NCBI GenBank assembly: GCA_004794655.1
Contig: SMMW01000567.1
Span: 186,001-250,000 of the forward strand
Direction: 5' to 3'
Length of the DNA stretch: 64,000 nt
From: Marisa cornuarietis
Lineage: Eukaryota; Mollusca; Gastropoda; Architaenioglossa; Ampullariidae
A program made the position numbers and the translations under genes. Shown piece by piece: positions 38,481 through 50,871 of the stretch; positions within the stretch are counted from its first letter, which is position 1, and each line of letters begins with the position of its first letter. The notes beneath the pieces were generated by a model, which saw nothing but the letters and a program-made list of their open reading frames with translations, searched no databases and had not been told where the DNA came from.

Positions 38481-38597
38481 TGGTCATGGCTGAGTTGGTA
38501 AATGGTCAAACTGACTGGCCCCCAGGAAAACTGATAACAGTATTGCTGAACACTTTTCTAGAGTCAGCTTGTTTGTTTTTCCAAAAGAGCCCACAAA

Positions 38598-38608
38598 AAG
38601 ATGGCGGC
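38598..38608 (+). promoter_or_regulatory. YY1-type AAGATGGCGGC element at putative DBR1 start site
   Basis: AAGATGGCGGC is the classic YY1 site, usually found just downstream of transcription starts of housekeeping genes. It sits about 50 bp before a canonical donor (GTAAGT at 38649) and 0.46 kb before the DBR1 start codon, in the divergent region shared with ARMC8. Confidence 0.55.
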
Positions 38609-39045
38609 CTTTGTGAACTGGACCAAAGCTGTGTTTTTAGTTGTGATTGTAAGTAAAGTGTTTCCCAGTACTTCAATATTTAAAAAGAAAAGCAAAAGCC
38701 CTATAGTGTGTGCATCCATGGCCTTAAAAACAAATGCAGGCTATGACTTGCTTATTACTTTGTTAGGCAGTTAGCAGTGTTGATCAGAAGATGGATCGCA
38801 AGTGAATATATATCATTTTTCACAATAGCATGGGCTAATTATATATTAAACATCATATTAATGTTTTCCACCCATAAAGTGCAAGGGAGTTTTAGACCCC
38901 TCTGTTAAAATTGTTGGGGTAACAGTGTAAATGGGCCAGAACTCATTTCTTGTTGTAGCACACAAGTTATATAGAATTTATATATATTTTTTACCAAGTA
39001 ATTTTCTTCTTAATGATGGCCTGGCTTACCTTGTTGCAGCACTAA
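38601..39045 (+). other. Putative spliced 17-codon upstream ORF in DBR1 5' UTR
   Basis: The ATG inside the YY1 motif opens MAAFVNWTKAVFLVVI up to the donor ATT|GTAAGT at 38648. Joining to the acceptor at 39039|39040 (TTGTTGCAG) adds CAC TAA, ending the frame at 39045, 20 bp before the DBR1 ATG. The first-exon assignment is inference from the motif, donor and acceptor. No transcript supports it here. Confidence 0.4.
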
Positions 39046-39065
39046 ACAGCTCTCCATCTGTAATC

Positions 39066-42000
39066 ATGAAAATAGCTGTTGAAGGTTGCTGTCATGGGGA
39101 ACTGGACAAAATCTATGAAACAGTCCAGTATCTTGAACAGGTCAACAGTATTAAGGTATGGATTCTGTCTCCGTAGTATTATCTTAAAGACAATGTTACA
39201 TATTATTCTTCTACAGTTTTGTCAGGTTTCAGGTGGGGTGGTGGTAGTAGATGGAGTATTGTTAGAAACATCTACAGCTAAGGTTTGTTTTCCCCATTAT
39301 AACTTTGTAAATTTTATGATAGGTGGACCTGCTCCTTATATGTGGAGACTTTCAAGCAGTTCGCAACGAAGAAGACATGAAAAGCATGGCAGTTCCTCCC
39401 AAGTATCAGAAACTCAACACATTCTACAAGTAAGTCTTATTTTGTATTTGTTAAAAGGACATTATTGTTATTTAACAGGAATATATTTGGCGGGAAGGAA
39501 GTTATTAATTTAGAAATGTATGCAGTATACTTTATTGGTTATTCTTGTTTCTTGGTAGCCAAAATTAAGATGCTAAAAAGTTGGTGCTTGTCCAGCATTG
39601 TCATTCTCAGTAGCTTACTATATTACCAGAATAGCATTTTATACATCTTCATATGCACATTCTAAGCATTTTGTAAAGTGGACATTACACTTGAGTGACT
39701 GTCTTCATTTCATTAAGTGATTGTCGTTTTGTTTTCTTTTACAAGACAGTTTCAGAAAAACTTATCGCTGTCAGTGTAATATAATCACAGTGATGATTTC
39801 CTAACTGGGATTTGTAATTCTCGGCCTTTCAGGAAAAAAATCCATCTGAGGAAAAAAAAAACTAATGCTAGAGAATTGTGACATATTTTGCAAACAATGA
39901 ATATTTTTGGACCGCTGATAATTTGTAAGATGCCAGTGTCTCTGTACATTCAGAAATAAGCATGATGATTGATCTTTGTCAGTCAGATTTCCACATTTTC
40001 TAGGCTGGCTTAGCACATAGCTGTTTTCATGTTGTCCATCCTTAGTCTGATCTCCGACAGCAGTTTTGTTTTTAATATGAATTCGTTTTTTTTTTAATTT
40101 TTATCTAAAACAATTTTTAATACTCTTTTTAATAATTTTTTTTATCTGCAGATATTATTCTGGAGAAAAAGAAGCCCCAGTACTTACAATTTTTATTGGT
40201 GGAAACCATGAGGCATCAAACTTTCTACAAGAGCTTCCTTATGGGGGTTGGGTTGCCAAAAATATTTACTATATGGGTATGTTTTGTGCTAAATAACTTT
40301 TATTTGGGAAATGCATACTGATCTAATACAATGTGCTTGATAAAATTTACTTCTGTCTTTGTTTGTGTTCCTTGGCAATTCAGACTTCACAAATCATTGA
40401 ACACTGAAAAATGTAAACTGCAATTTGTTTTCGAGAAGTCAAGTCAGTTGCCTGTCTTAAGATTTAATACAGTATCAATTAGTATGGTGGAGAAGTCACT
40501 TTGATTAATTTATTAAAAAGATAAAAACTATAGGTCTTGGTCAATGTCACAGGATATGCTAGTGTCATCCAGGTTGGAGGAATACGCATTGGTGGGCTAT
40601 CAGGTATCTACAAAGCAAGGGATTACAACAGAGGTATAGTAAAACTGCTTCCACACCCATTCTTAGTTTCACTAGATTTAAACTATTTTTTTTTTGTATA
40701 TTCAAATATTTGATAAAGATGTAATGGTGTGCAAAAATAAAGTTTGTATTGTTATTTTCATTTTAAGGTTCTTTGCTGTAGCATACTATCTCTTTGATGC
40801 ACTGGACACTGGTGATTTACTGCATAATTCAGAGCACTATTATATTAATTTACAATAGCCAAGTCAAATGACAAATATAGTTTCATGTACATCCCAGTGT
40901 GTTATGAGAGGAAATCTTATAATAGTAGAGATTCTAATAGTACTGGAATTTGTTTCAATTTTTGGAGTATAAAACAGATTTGAAATGCATAAAGACTTCG
41001 ATAATATCCATTGCTATGGCTGTAATAAGACATCTTTTCAGTTTTATAATTTGCTAGTAAGCTAGCAAATCATACCATCATTCTCCCCTTGTGAGTGCTA
41101 TTCCACAAATACCAGTATTATCATAAAGTTTCTTTAATATAAAGACTAGTATTATCATCAACATCATCACCATCAGTGGTTCTTCTAAATGCAGGTCATT
41201 ATGAATATCCTCCCTACACTGATGATACTAAAAGGTCTGTGTATCATATTCGTAACTTGGAGGTCTTCAGGCTAGAGCAGGTATGTTACTCTATACTGCA
41301 TCAGTAGCTTTGGCATTGTGGAGACGTTTTAGTAGAACACAGTTTGACATTATTGTAGGACAGTTTCTTGCTGGATTAATCAAGGGTTATGCATAACGTC
41401 TTCTCTTTTTCCCATAGTCATAAGCTAAGTGGACTTTCAAGTATGTAGTTATAAATTGTAATTTTTTTAGTGTGAAAGAGAAAGATGACCATGCCGTGGA
41501 TAGCAGTCATTGCAAGGATATAAAGTAAATGTGTGGTTTTGTAAGATGTGAAAATATTTGTTCCCCAACAGCTTACTCGGCCTATTCATATCTTCATGTC
41601 TCATGACTGGCCTGCAAACATTGCACAATATGGCGACATGGAAAGACTTTTCAGAGCAAAGCCATTTCTCAGAGAAGAGATCCTCAGTGGTTCTTTGGGT
41701 AGTCCCCCTGCAGAAAGACTTTTGCACAAACTACAGCCATTATACTGGTTTTCTGCCCACCTACATGTCAAGTTTGCAGCGCATGTTCAACATTCAGTAA
41801 GTGTGTGTAGCATGCTTGCTTTTGTCTTTATGAAATATAAAGACAGTGGCCAAAAACAAACGCATTAATATCAAAATTGGGCAGCACTCTTTTTTATGGC
41901 TCCCCTATCCCCTTTGTTTTTAATGAAAGCCTAAATCTTTTCTTGGTTTAAGGGATTTTAAAAAATATTTTTTACATTTTTTACTTTATATATTTATGTA

Positions 42001-45000
42001 TAATTGAATTGAGTATATGTATATGTCTGAATTTGCTTAAGTGTTTTGTATGTCAAGGTGTAGAACAGAGCGGTTTCGTAGTTCTTTCATTCCGGCTGCT
42101 GTTAGGCTCTTTAACAACGGCAGGCCTATTGGCTGATTTTTGATTTTATTCTTTGAGAATGGTTTTGTAGGCTATATGATTTTGGTAGTTGTGTAGAATT
42201 GTTTTAATTTTTTTTTAAAAAGGTCATGGATGTGTTTCTGTATGGGAATGTTGAAGTATGTGTAGTATTGTAGGAATTTTGTTATTTGTATTATTTTATA
42301 TAGGCCCTTGCTGTCGACAAATGTATCTCCGCTGAGGACTAATCAATTTGTCTTGTCTTGTCTTGTCTTGTTCAACAGTTTGAATAATGTAGACTTTGGT
42401 TTTGTAATTATCTGTGGTGTGTGAGAGGTAGTGATAGAAACACATAATTTTGATTATCAAACATGAACTAGGTTTGATTGCTTCTGTTAAGTCAGTACCA
42501 TAGATTTAAGGTAAAATTATTCAAATAAATTTGTTCCAGAATAAGAATACTACAAAGTTCCTGTCTTTGAATAAGTGTTTGCCCAGGAAAGAGTTTCTGC
42601 AGGTAATACATTTTCTGTGCAAGAGAAATTTCTTATTTTTAAGTAAATCATGAGGCCTCCCACAATTCAGTTAGTATGCTGTTCTTGGGATCTTCAGGAA
42701 CAAATCTTCTTATTTATTTATTTTATTTGCCTATCTGCTGCTTCTCCAGGTACTTAGTCAAATAACGCTACTTTTGAAATAATAGTTTGTCATTTAAAGC
42801 CCAACCCGATTGCTGAGCGAAAATCGTTGGAAACAGAGCACAAAGTATCACAAAAACATATTCAAGTGGTATTTTATGACAAAGAGACATGAAAGATTTT
42901 ATATTAATATTTTTCTCTTAAGCACACCTGGATTTGTCAAGAAAACAGAAAGTAACGAAGCGGAAGTATTTCTAAAAATAGCACCGTCTGCACTAACTGA
43001 AGTCGAAGAGAAAAGATGCAGTCCTTAGTAAAAGAAAACTGACCAGGACACATTGTGCTGTTGCTGAATATTCTCTTCGACACTCAGACGGAGTTAGTTT
43101 GTACTCATTAAGGAAATCCGAAAGATAATGGCAGCAAACGCCAGTGGATTAACTTTGTTCAGAGATGTGTATATACAGATCTCTTCTTTGTTCAAACGTG
43201 CTGTGCGAACTTTGTCCCCACACCGTAATCAAGAATTTGCTCAAAACATTTCAAAATCGAATGTTATCTAGTCACTTATACAGTGCAAGCAAGTTTTCGA
43301 CTTTCGGTAAAACGAAGAAATCTTCTTGCTACAGCAGTCCTTACTATACAAAAGCACAAGCTGTTAAAACCAGGTACGACTGCTGGTAGATAAAGCATCA
43401 GATATGCAACATCAAAGGTTTCTACACCGTCTAGTCTACAAGTAACATCGTGACAGTCACAAAAACAACATCCACCATAATGCTAAAAACAACTGACAGT
43501 GTGAGGACACCATTGATGTGCGTGATCGAAACAGCTAAAAAAGAAAAAAAAAGAATTGAGGGTGATAAACATATAAGGACCTTAAATGGGAACTTGTGCG
43601 AGTATCAGTAAGTAAATAGAAAATTTTGTGTGCAGCTAAATGAGGAAGAAATAAGTTTTTACATCAATAAACATTTCAAACTATCATTGTATTTTTAATT
43701 ATTTTTAATTGTATTAAAAATCCTTATCAGCAGTCAGTTGTAACTATAAAATAAAAATGCAATGCTCGAAACCATCAAATAAAAATAAAATCACAGGAGT
43801 TTATCTTAGACAAACTTTTTTGAAATGTGTTAATATTTTATTAACAATACACATGGAAAAATTAACTCAAATGCGCCCACTTAGTAACAGACAATAATAA
43901 TACAATCTGATTGACTTACCAGTCTGTTGAATGAATTCAGTTTGAACCATTTAATTATTTTTTTAACTTCATTTCAAGCTTCTAAATAAATTTCCAATCT
44001 GTAGGGCTGTATTCCAAATTCAGATGTTTCATTTTTTTGGGGGGAAAAAAAAACGCCTTTTGAACACAACAACCTGAGCTATGTTTCTTCATTTGACTTA
44101 CTTGCATACTTGCTGTTACAAATACTCAGGGCGCGTAAGAGCTCTTCAGTATAGGAGAGTAATTTTTTCCTGCTTTCCTAGCGGCAGGTGAGAATGCTGA
44201 TGTTTGAAGGCTTATATCTTTATAATTAAGCATAATTATGTACTCATATTTTGGGAATTATTATTTCAAAACGAACTTTACCCGATCATAAAGAAAAAAA
44301 TGTTGCGCTCAGTTTGTCCTTTAATGACTGATTTTGTCACACAGGTGCTAGATATACCACATCAGCAAGAAGAGCCTTTGAGAATAAAGCTAGATGCTGA
44401 GTGGCTGTGTGTGTTAAAGTCGACTAGTCATCTGCTAAACTTGACACGGTCAACTGTTTATATGCCAGGTCCTGGGAGTTCAGAAAGGTGAGATTGATGT
44501 TTAGTTTTAAGTGACAGCTTTTCTTTTTGTGGGAAAAGAAATTTGTTAGTATTTGTACAGATTTTGTTGTCTGGTTTATAGACAGAGTACTTGGTTTGCA
44601 TGCAGACTGTAACCTGGTAAAAAAAAAATTGACAGCTGTAATAGTGTATACTCTTCTGTTCATTCACAGTCATTGTACTTTCAGTGATTATGGTATTTTC
44701 TGTTGTCAGATACAATTTTGAAGTGACAGATCAAGATATAGATGAGTTACGTAAGGATTTTGGTAATGATTTGACATTACCAGAAAACTTTGAGCACACA
44801 GCACCCACAATTGATCAGCAAAACTCTGATGTGTCAGAAAAGGTAGGCATCTGTGATTACAATAACTAGCAGTGCTTTATTATTTTTTTTTTTAATTTGG
44901 ATGCTTAAATGTGAGACATTATGTACTGAAAGTAAGATAGGCTTAAATCATTTTTTAATTTAATTGTGGCTAAGGTTAATCATTTTTAATGATGACGCAT

Positions 45001-46087
45001 TTATAATGTGTACTGATTAGTGAACTAAGAAAAATAGCTGATTCTTTCATCAAGTGTGAAGGAGAGAATAATGTGTTTTCTTTTGCTATAATTTAGTGTA
45101 TTATTCTTAAAAGTGGTTGTTTTTATGTTTTTAGATCTAAGAATGGAAATTCATTTAAATAAATATTCATTTCCCTGAGTTAAGCAGTGTGAAGAATAGT
45201 TTTATGATTAACCTAATTGCAATTACAATTTGATGACATTTATATGATTTGTTTTTCAGCATGTTCGTGTAAACCCTCAAACATCACTCCTGTGTTCTAT
45301 GTTGGATGTTACTGACCCAAATGCTGTGATATTGGGCCAAAGCTCCTGTGGCTCTTCAGCATCTTCTATCAACAATCCTGATGAAATTGACATTGAAGAT
45401 GACACAGATCATGTAGATGATGATGAGGAGAATCTATCTGAGGCACCTAGCTACATTAGCAGCAGTCTAGATGCATCGTACACAGACACTAGTCTCAACA
45501 TGTCGGATTCATTTACCAGTATTGATGAGAATAGTACTTCTTCAAAATCAGGGACTTTTTCTGCATCCACACCCACTCATACTAATGTTGCTGATAACGA
45601 TGAAGAATTTTTGTCCATTCTTGCTGCACAGCGCCGCAGCAGTGGGATATTTGATATTAGTGAAGGCATTTCCTCTGCTTGGAAAGCTAGCGCCAATGGG
45701 GTAGAAACTTCCGCCACAAAAGATAATGATTTAACATCAAGTACCACTCAGAAACACAGGACCAAATATGATGAATGTGCCGATAGTATGTGTGGTGCAG
45801 AGTTAAAGTCAGACGAAAGTATGATGGATGTTGACTATTCTGGTCAGGAGTCAAAAGATTTGCTGGAGCCTCAGAACACATCCAACACTGAAGACTCGCA
45901 GAACTCACAGAGCAATACTGAGGAGACAGAACACAAGAGAGACTGTTTAGACCCAGGGGAATTGGCCGGCAGTCTCCAGAAACGGCAGACCTCTTCCCAG
46001 CATGTTAGTGGATCTAAAGGCAAAAAACTGAAACGAAGGAACGAATCATTTTACTCAGTTTCTGCCACCGAAAATGAAAGCAGCTGA
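39066..46087 (+). CDS. DBR1: Lariat debranching enzyme
   Basis: Coding exons: 39066-39155, 39323-39429, 40152-40276, 40553-40633, 41195-41280, 41572-41796, 42540-42602, 44345-44487, 44710-44842 and 45260-46087, about 626 residues. The enzyme hydrolyses the 2'-5' bond of intron lariats in the nucleus. The start [20 protein letters not shown] aligns with human DBR1. Metal ligands are all present: C8 and H10 (GCCHGELD), D39 (CGDFQAV), N84/H85 (GGNHEAS), H174 (SHDWP) and the pair in [11 protein letters not shown] at about 226 and 228. The family-specific [16 protein letters not shown] and [15 protein letters not shown] are intact. The C-terminal exon is acidic and Ser/Asp-rich, longer than in human (544 residues in total), and ends with the basic [14 protein letters not shown], like the vertebrate tail. 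An AATAAA at 47592 probably ends the transcript. Confidence 0.97.
42055..42365 (+). mobile_element. CR1-like LINE 3' end in a DBR1 intron
   Basis: The final codons [20 protein letters not shown] precede a stop near 42136, typical of the C-terminus of CR1/Rex-type ORF2. A 3' UTR follows, ending ATCTCCGCTGAGGACTAATC, then four or five TTGTC pentamers at about 42341-42370. It is severely 5'-truncated and in the same orientation as DBR1. Confidence 0.75.
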
Positions 46088-47591
46088 AGAAGATAAAAAA
46101 TTTTAAGAATGCAGTGCATTGGAGGAGGGAAATTCTTTTACAGATAAACAGTAGGGCTTACATAACCTAACTGTGAAAACAAAAGAAGGATTCGGATAAT
46201 TACAGTTGCTATCAGAAACAAATTGACATGATTTCATAACTTACTATTGGCAGCTTTTCAGGGATTTTTCACTTTGTTTTGGAATCTCATGTTAAATTTA
46301 CTATGAAGATGGTAGCTCTTGGCTGGCATTGTGTTCACAAAGTAGATGGCAGCTGTGAATAATCTATTGCCAAAATATTGAGAGGCTCATGAAGTTATTG
46401 TTTATCATCAATCCTCATTTGTAATTGATGAACAGACATTTAAAGCTAATGAAATATTTTTATACCTTCATAATCTTTCTTCATTTTAATTGCCACACAA
46501 TAATATGACAGTTATTTTAAATAATGATAACACTAAACATTTCAAATTAGCACAAGATCGGTTCCTCCATGAAGTGCTTACAAGCGATCTTATACATAAT
46601 AAGTCTCCAAAGGTGTAGGGTCTTAAAGCATAGTACTTATGCTGGTAACAGTATGATACTAAATGGAGAATCTATGTAAAAGTGCTTTAATCGCTGTAGT
46701 AATGTATGGATGCTGGTAAACAGTTCTACCTCTCAATTACTTGCAATAGCGTGTGACAGTGCATAAAATTTATGCTGTCACCAACAAAGCTTACTCTCAA
46801 ACTGTAAGAGTGAAATCACTGTACTGAAGAGAAATAGATGGCATCCATATTGTGGGTCATTTTCATCCATCGTGTGCTGGATGATTATAAGAAAATAATA
46901 GGAATATATATTGATTAGTCCCATCCTTCCTACTGATCAGTTGAGAAAAGGTAACTCTTGTCTAGTTTCCTTCCAGATATTTTTTCTCTTGACTGTATCA
47001 CGCAGTGGAGAATTTGTTGGGGTGGGGGAGGGGAGAACTGTGAGACACATAGCATCAAAATTCAACAAGCCTAAAAAGTATATATGTTGGCCACAAGGGT
47101 TTTATCTAAGTATGCCATAGTTATTGATAAAACTAATGGGAATGGGTTGTGATGTTCAAAGCACATTATGCTTGCCTGTGGGGCTGAGGTAACGCTTTAT
47201 AAAGAAACTACCTTGATGAATTGCTGTACCAGGTTTTCTTAACAGAGTTATTTTTTTTAAAAAGCAAAAGAAAAAGAATACTATCACAGCAAAAGAGACG
47301 CAGACCGAATAATAATAATAATGACAATAGAGAGGATAAAAAGTTAAGGGCGCAGATCTCGTTAACTAGTTAAATAAAAGCATTTTTAGAGAGTTTATTT
47401 TACAAAAGCATTTGGTGCCTTATGAGGCTTCTTTTGTACTGAAATTACAGGGGCAGCATTGATACTTGTATACATAGTATGAACTCTTACACTTCCTAAT
47501 ATGTGTATGGCAATTAAACTGTTTTATGTATTCCCCATGATTTTAGTTGATTCCCACCAGCTGTGTTCATAATGTTGAATCTTTCTATCTT

Positions 47592-47597
47592 AATAAA
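47592..47597 (+). terminator. Candidate DBR1 polyadenylation signal
   Basis: AATAAA lies in CTTAATAAAAACATGG, 1.5 kb after the DBR1 stop, followed by a T-rich segment near 47640. It is a plausible cleavage context, not confirmed by transcripts. Confidence 0.45.
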
Positions 47598-48844
47598 AAC
47601 ATGGACATTCCATCGGTGTGGGCTGTTTCTCCATGAAAAGTTTTATTGAAAAACAAATGTGAAGATGCCACACAAGATTACCATGTAAGTATTGTCAATC
47701 TTTTAAAAGGAAAGCATCAGATTATACCAAACCCTCATTAACAGAGATTAAGAAAAAAATATTTGTTTTCTTAATATTAGAGAAATACTAACAGAATTGC
47801 AGGATATGTTGGCTATAGGCAGCATGCAGCAAAACAACCAACAGCTGTTTCTCATTACACTCTTGTGACTGGTTTCTTGCATGTAACATGTTTGTTTTTT
47901 ATTTATGTAGACCGTGCAAAAATGTTTATTGGTCATTTTAAGTAGGCTAGCATGAGAACTTTGTTAGAGCTTCTTGGCCTCTTTTTGTGATAGACACAAC
48001 TTAAAACACTAATATCTCAGGTATATTAAGGATTAATAAAGTTAAAAAATAGTTGTCATGATTTTATTACTGTCAATTCTAATGATTTCCTGTGAAATAT
48101 TTAAATTCTTGTCCAAGAATATTTTTGGAAAAAGTAAAATAGCTAGTATGTTAATGATAATTTTTACTTGCTTCTAGCATTGTTGACTTTTTCTTTGTTT
48201 GTTTTGTTCATTTACTATAACATTCAGTGCTAAAACTTCAGAGACTGATTGTACAGAATAAAGAACAACAAATTTTAAATGAAAGAAGGCAGAAATAGGG
48301 GGAAAGAAATAAATGTTAATCCGTTAATCCATCCACCCTCTAACATGGGATTAGTCATCAACAAAAGCTAAGAAAAGCGGGGAAAAGGGGCAGAATTGGA
48401 GTTTTTATTAACTGTTGATTTGTATGCTATTGCAAGTGATTAAAGTTAACAATTTTTACAAGTCTTTCAAAAACTAAGATATGTATATCAAACTGTTATA
48501 GTAAGATTTTATTTTAGTTTGCTAAGCTGTTGTCATGCATTGTGTGATCACTTGCACTCGCTCTTGCATGAGGTGCACTGGACTTGTTTTTATAGTATGG
48601 AAAGGTTCATTTTTTTCAATTTTCTTTTCATTGTGCTTGTCTAAATGAAATATTACTGATTTCTGAAAATATTATTATTTAGCTTTAAATCATTTGTTAG
48701 TGTATATTAATGTGTCCCAATAATTTTGTTTGCAGTTATTTTGATAGTAAGGACCAATAGGCTTTTAGAGAATCACATGCAAGAAACCATGCTTGCCGTC
48801 CATCTGTCTATTCACTTTATTTTGATGGCACACCACCTTCTGTC

Positions 48845-48905
48845 ATTTATGAAGCGCTTTAAGCTTGTCCATAGGGCTATACAAACAACCTTTTATTATT
48901 ACTAT
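48845..48905 (+). repeat. L2-type LINE 3'-terminus relic
   Basis: GAAGCGCTTTAAGCTTGTCC followed by GGGCTATACAAACAACC and a TTATTATTACT tail matches the L2-like terminus seen at 2.8 and 9.2 kb, in plus orientation. Confidence 0.6.
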
Positions 48906-50530
48906 TTATTTCAGGAGTTTCTGGCTCATCTACATGCACACATCCAAGACTGCACTGAAGCAGTAACGTACAATGCAAACAGTGCCTCATGACATGCTCC
49001 TGAGATTTTCTGCACAGTACTGTCCAAAAAATGTTCAAATACTGCAAATAGACCATAAAAAAATTCATTATCACAGAACTGCATATAGCAAACAAAAAAA
49101 CTTTTTTTAAACTGCAAAATGTGTATGAACCATAATTATGTTCATTCATTACAAGAGTCTATGCAAGTACAGTTTGCGGAGGAAACAAGCTGCCAATGTC
49201 AGTGCTATGAGATGGGAATTTTCCATTCTACTGTTCATTCAGTTGAAGTGGCAGTATAATCATGAGTTTAATCATAAAATGTTCATCCAGAAATTAATAG
49301 GCAACAAACATCAATATTTCAAGATGAGTTCTAACTGTCAGCACAGGTATTTACCTATTAAATACAACTGATGTATAATTTTTGTTACATTTGCAATTAC
49401 ATGTATTTAAATGCATAAAAATAACAGGAAAGGAATTGTGTTAGGAGCAGTATGCATCAAGGTGTGAAGCAAATAAATATTGAATTTGTAAAGACAATCC
49501 TCCCTAAAAGTGAGCTCAGTGCACTATACATGAAAAACTACTAACAATCAACCATACAAGAAATACAAGCAGCAAACAGATGACACCATGGTAAACATGA
49601 ATAAAGTGTTCATATTGTATTGCAATATATTCATGGAGAACAATTAATGACTGAAACACACATTTCAAGATAACCAAATGTTACCCTATACATTGTATTT
49701 CTTTGCACACTTGTTTAACAATGAACATTTAATAGAACAAGCAATTCTACTGTACTAATATTTAAAACAAAGTGTTCACCAGCAGAGATTATATTTAATC
49801 AGCTGCAGAGGTGGAGCGGGGTAGAGGTGTACTTGGACTTGTTTAACTGAGCCTGGCACTCAAATAAAGCAATTGTAGTTGATTTTTTTTTTTGATTTGC
49901 CAGCTGTAAGCAGGTTTGTTCCAAATTCACTTGGTATTAGCATTATAAAGTATATGTCAGCTAAAAATAGCCTTCCATGTATGAATGTATAGTGGGACTG
50001 AGGTGTTTCAGATACATAAAATTCAGTAGTTGGATGAGAAGATGTGTTACAGAGATAAAAGAAATGCAAAACTGTTTCAAATATTTTCAGTTCATATTAT
50101 ATAATTATTTCCAAGAATATGAGCTAAAAACTAAAGTTTATGAAATACAAACCTTGAAACATATAGCAGTTCTTATCCCTATTTGGACTGATGTACAAAC
50201 TTTGTTTCTCAGGGTCATAAACTAGATTTCCAGACCGGCCAACGCTTTTTAGCATCTGCTTGAAGATCTCGCTTTGGCTGCGACCTTCAAGACGTCAGTA
50301 TAGTTAGAACTTAGGTCAATGCATATTTACGTTTTTGACAAAATTAATCTTTTTGCTGCAACTTATTAACAACTAATGACAGCACTATATATAATGGTGG
50401 TGAACACGGGCGGCCGCCCAAGCCCTCGCGGATAGCATCTGGTGGTATAGTACCTCGGGAGTTGGAGATAATCCGTAGTTTTCACAATCTTTCAAATTCT
50501 GAGAACTCAACTCGCCTCCCCTTTCAGCGG

Positions 50531-50577
50531 TCGCCTTATAGTTGGTGGCACGGCGTAAAACACAATCAACCAGCCAT
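50531..50577 (+). mobile_element. Very short I/Nimb-type LINE 3' end, possibly with target duplication
   Basis: GTGGCACGGCGTAAAACACA ATCAACC is the same terminus as that of the LINE ending at 51719. It lies between CTTTCAGCGG (50521) and CTTTCAACGG (50581), a 9/10 direct repeat that may be its target duplication. If so, only about 47 bp of the element were inserted. Confidence 0.5.
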
Positions 50578-50859
50578 CCTCTTTCAACGGAGTAAAAGTA
50601 CATTCCGTTTGCGCATTACTTTTAAAGACGGTGATTTATCCATTAGGCATCCCTCATATCACAAAGCTATCAAATTTGACGAGATAATCGTTTGAAGACA
50701 TGACTTGTGGTAGCGCTATCTTTTCTATTATTATTATTCGGAAGCCGTCTACTAGTTACAGTCACGGAATTATCTAATTATCTAATGTAACTCCGTGGTT
50801 ACAGTATTACAACACTATGTCATGTATTAGCGCGCGATGTTATGCCGGTTTGGAAAGGT

Positions 50860-50871
50860 CCCGCATCCCAC
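50860..50871. repeat. 12-bp target-site duplication, 5' side
   Basis: CCCGCATCCCAC is repeated exactly at 51720-51731 on the other side of the truncated LINE. Confidence 0.8.

Larger units (their letters stand above)
34039..38590. other. ARMC8/DBR1 divergent intergenic region (with unlocated ARMC8 exon 1)
   Basis: This stretch separates the ARMC8 N-terminal exon from the putative DBR1 first exon. Homology to the missing ARMC8 N-terminus was looked for on the minus strand and not recognised. The region contains C-rich low complexity, a MITE, an LTR-like promoter block, a pogo-like terminus and an RTE-like LINE, each listed separately. The ARMC8 promoter must lie here or close by. Confidence 0.6.
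46088..50520 (+). other. DBR1 3' UTR and downstream spacer
   Basis: No coding signal was recognised. The first 1.5 kb up to the AATAAA at 47592 is probably DBR1 3' UTR. The rest is AT-rich spacer with an L2-type terminus relic near 48.85 kb. Confidence 0.5.

Noticed and set aside
45471..45704. Alternative open frame inside the last DBR1 exon
   Set aside because: It is a shadow of the Ser/Asp-rich DBR1 frame, which continues the verified exon phase.
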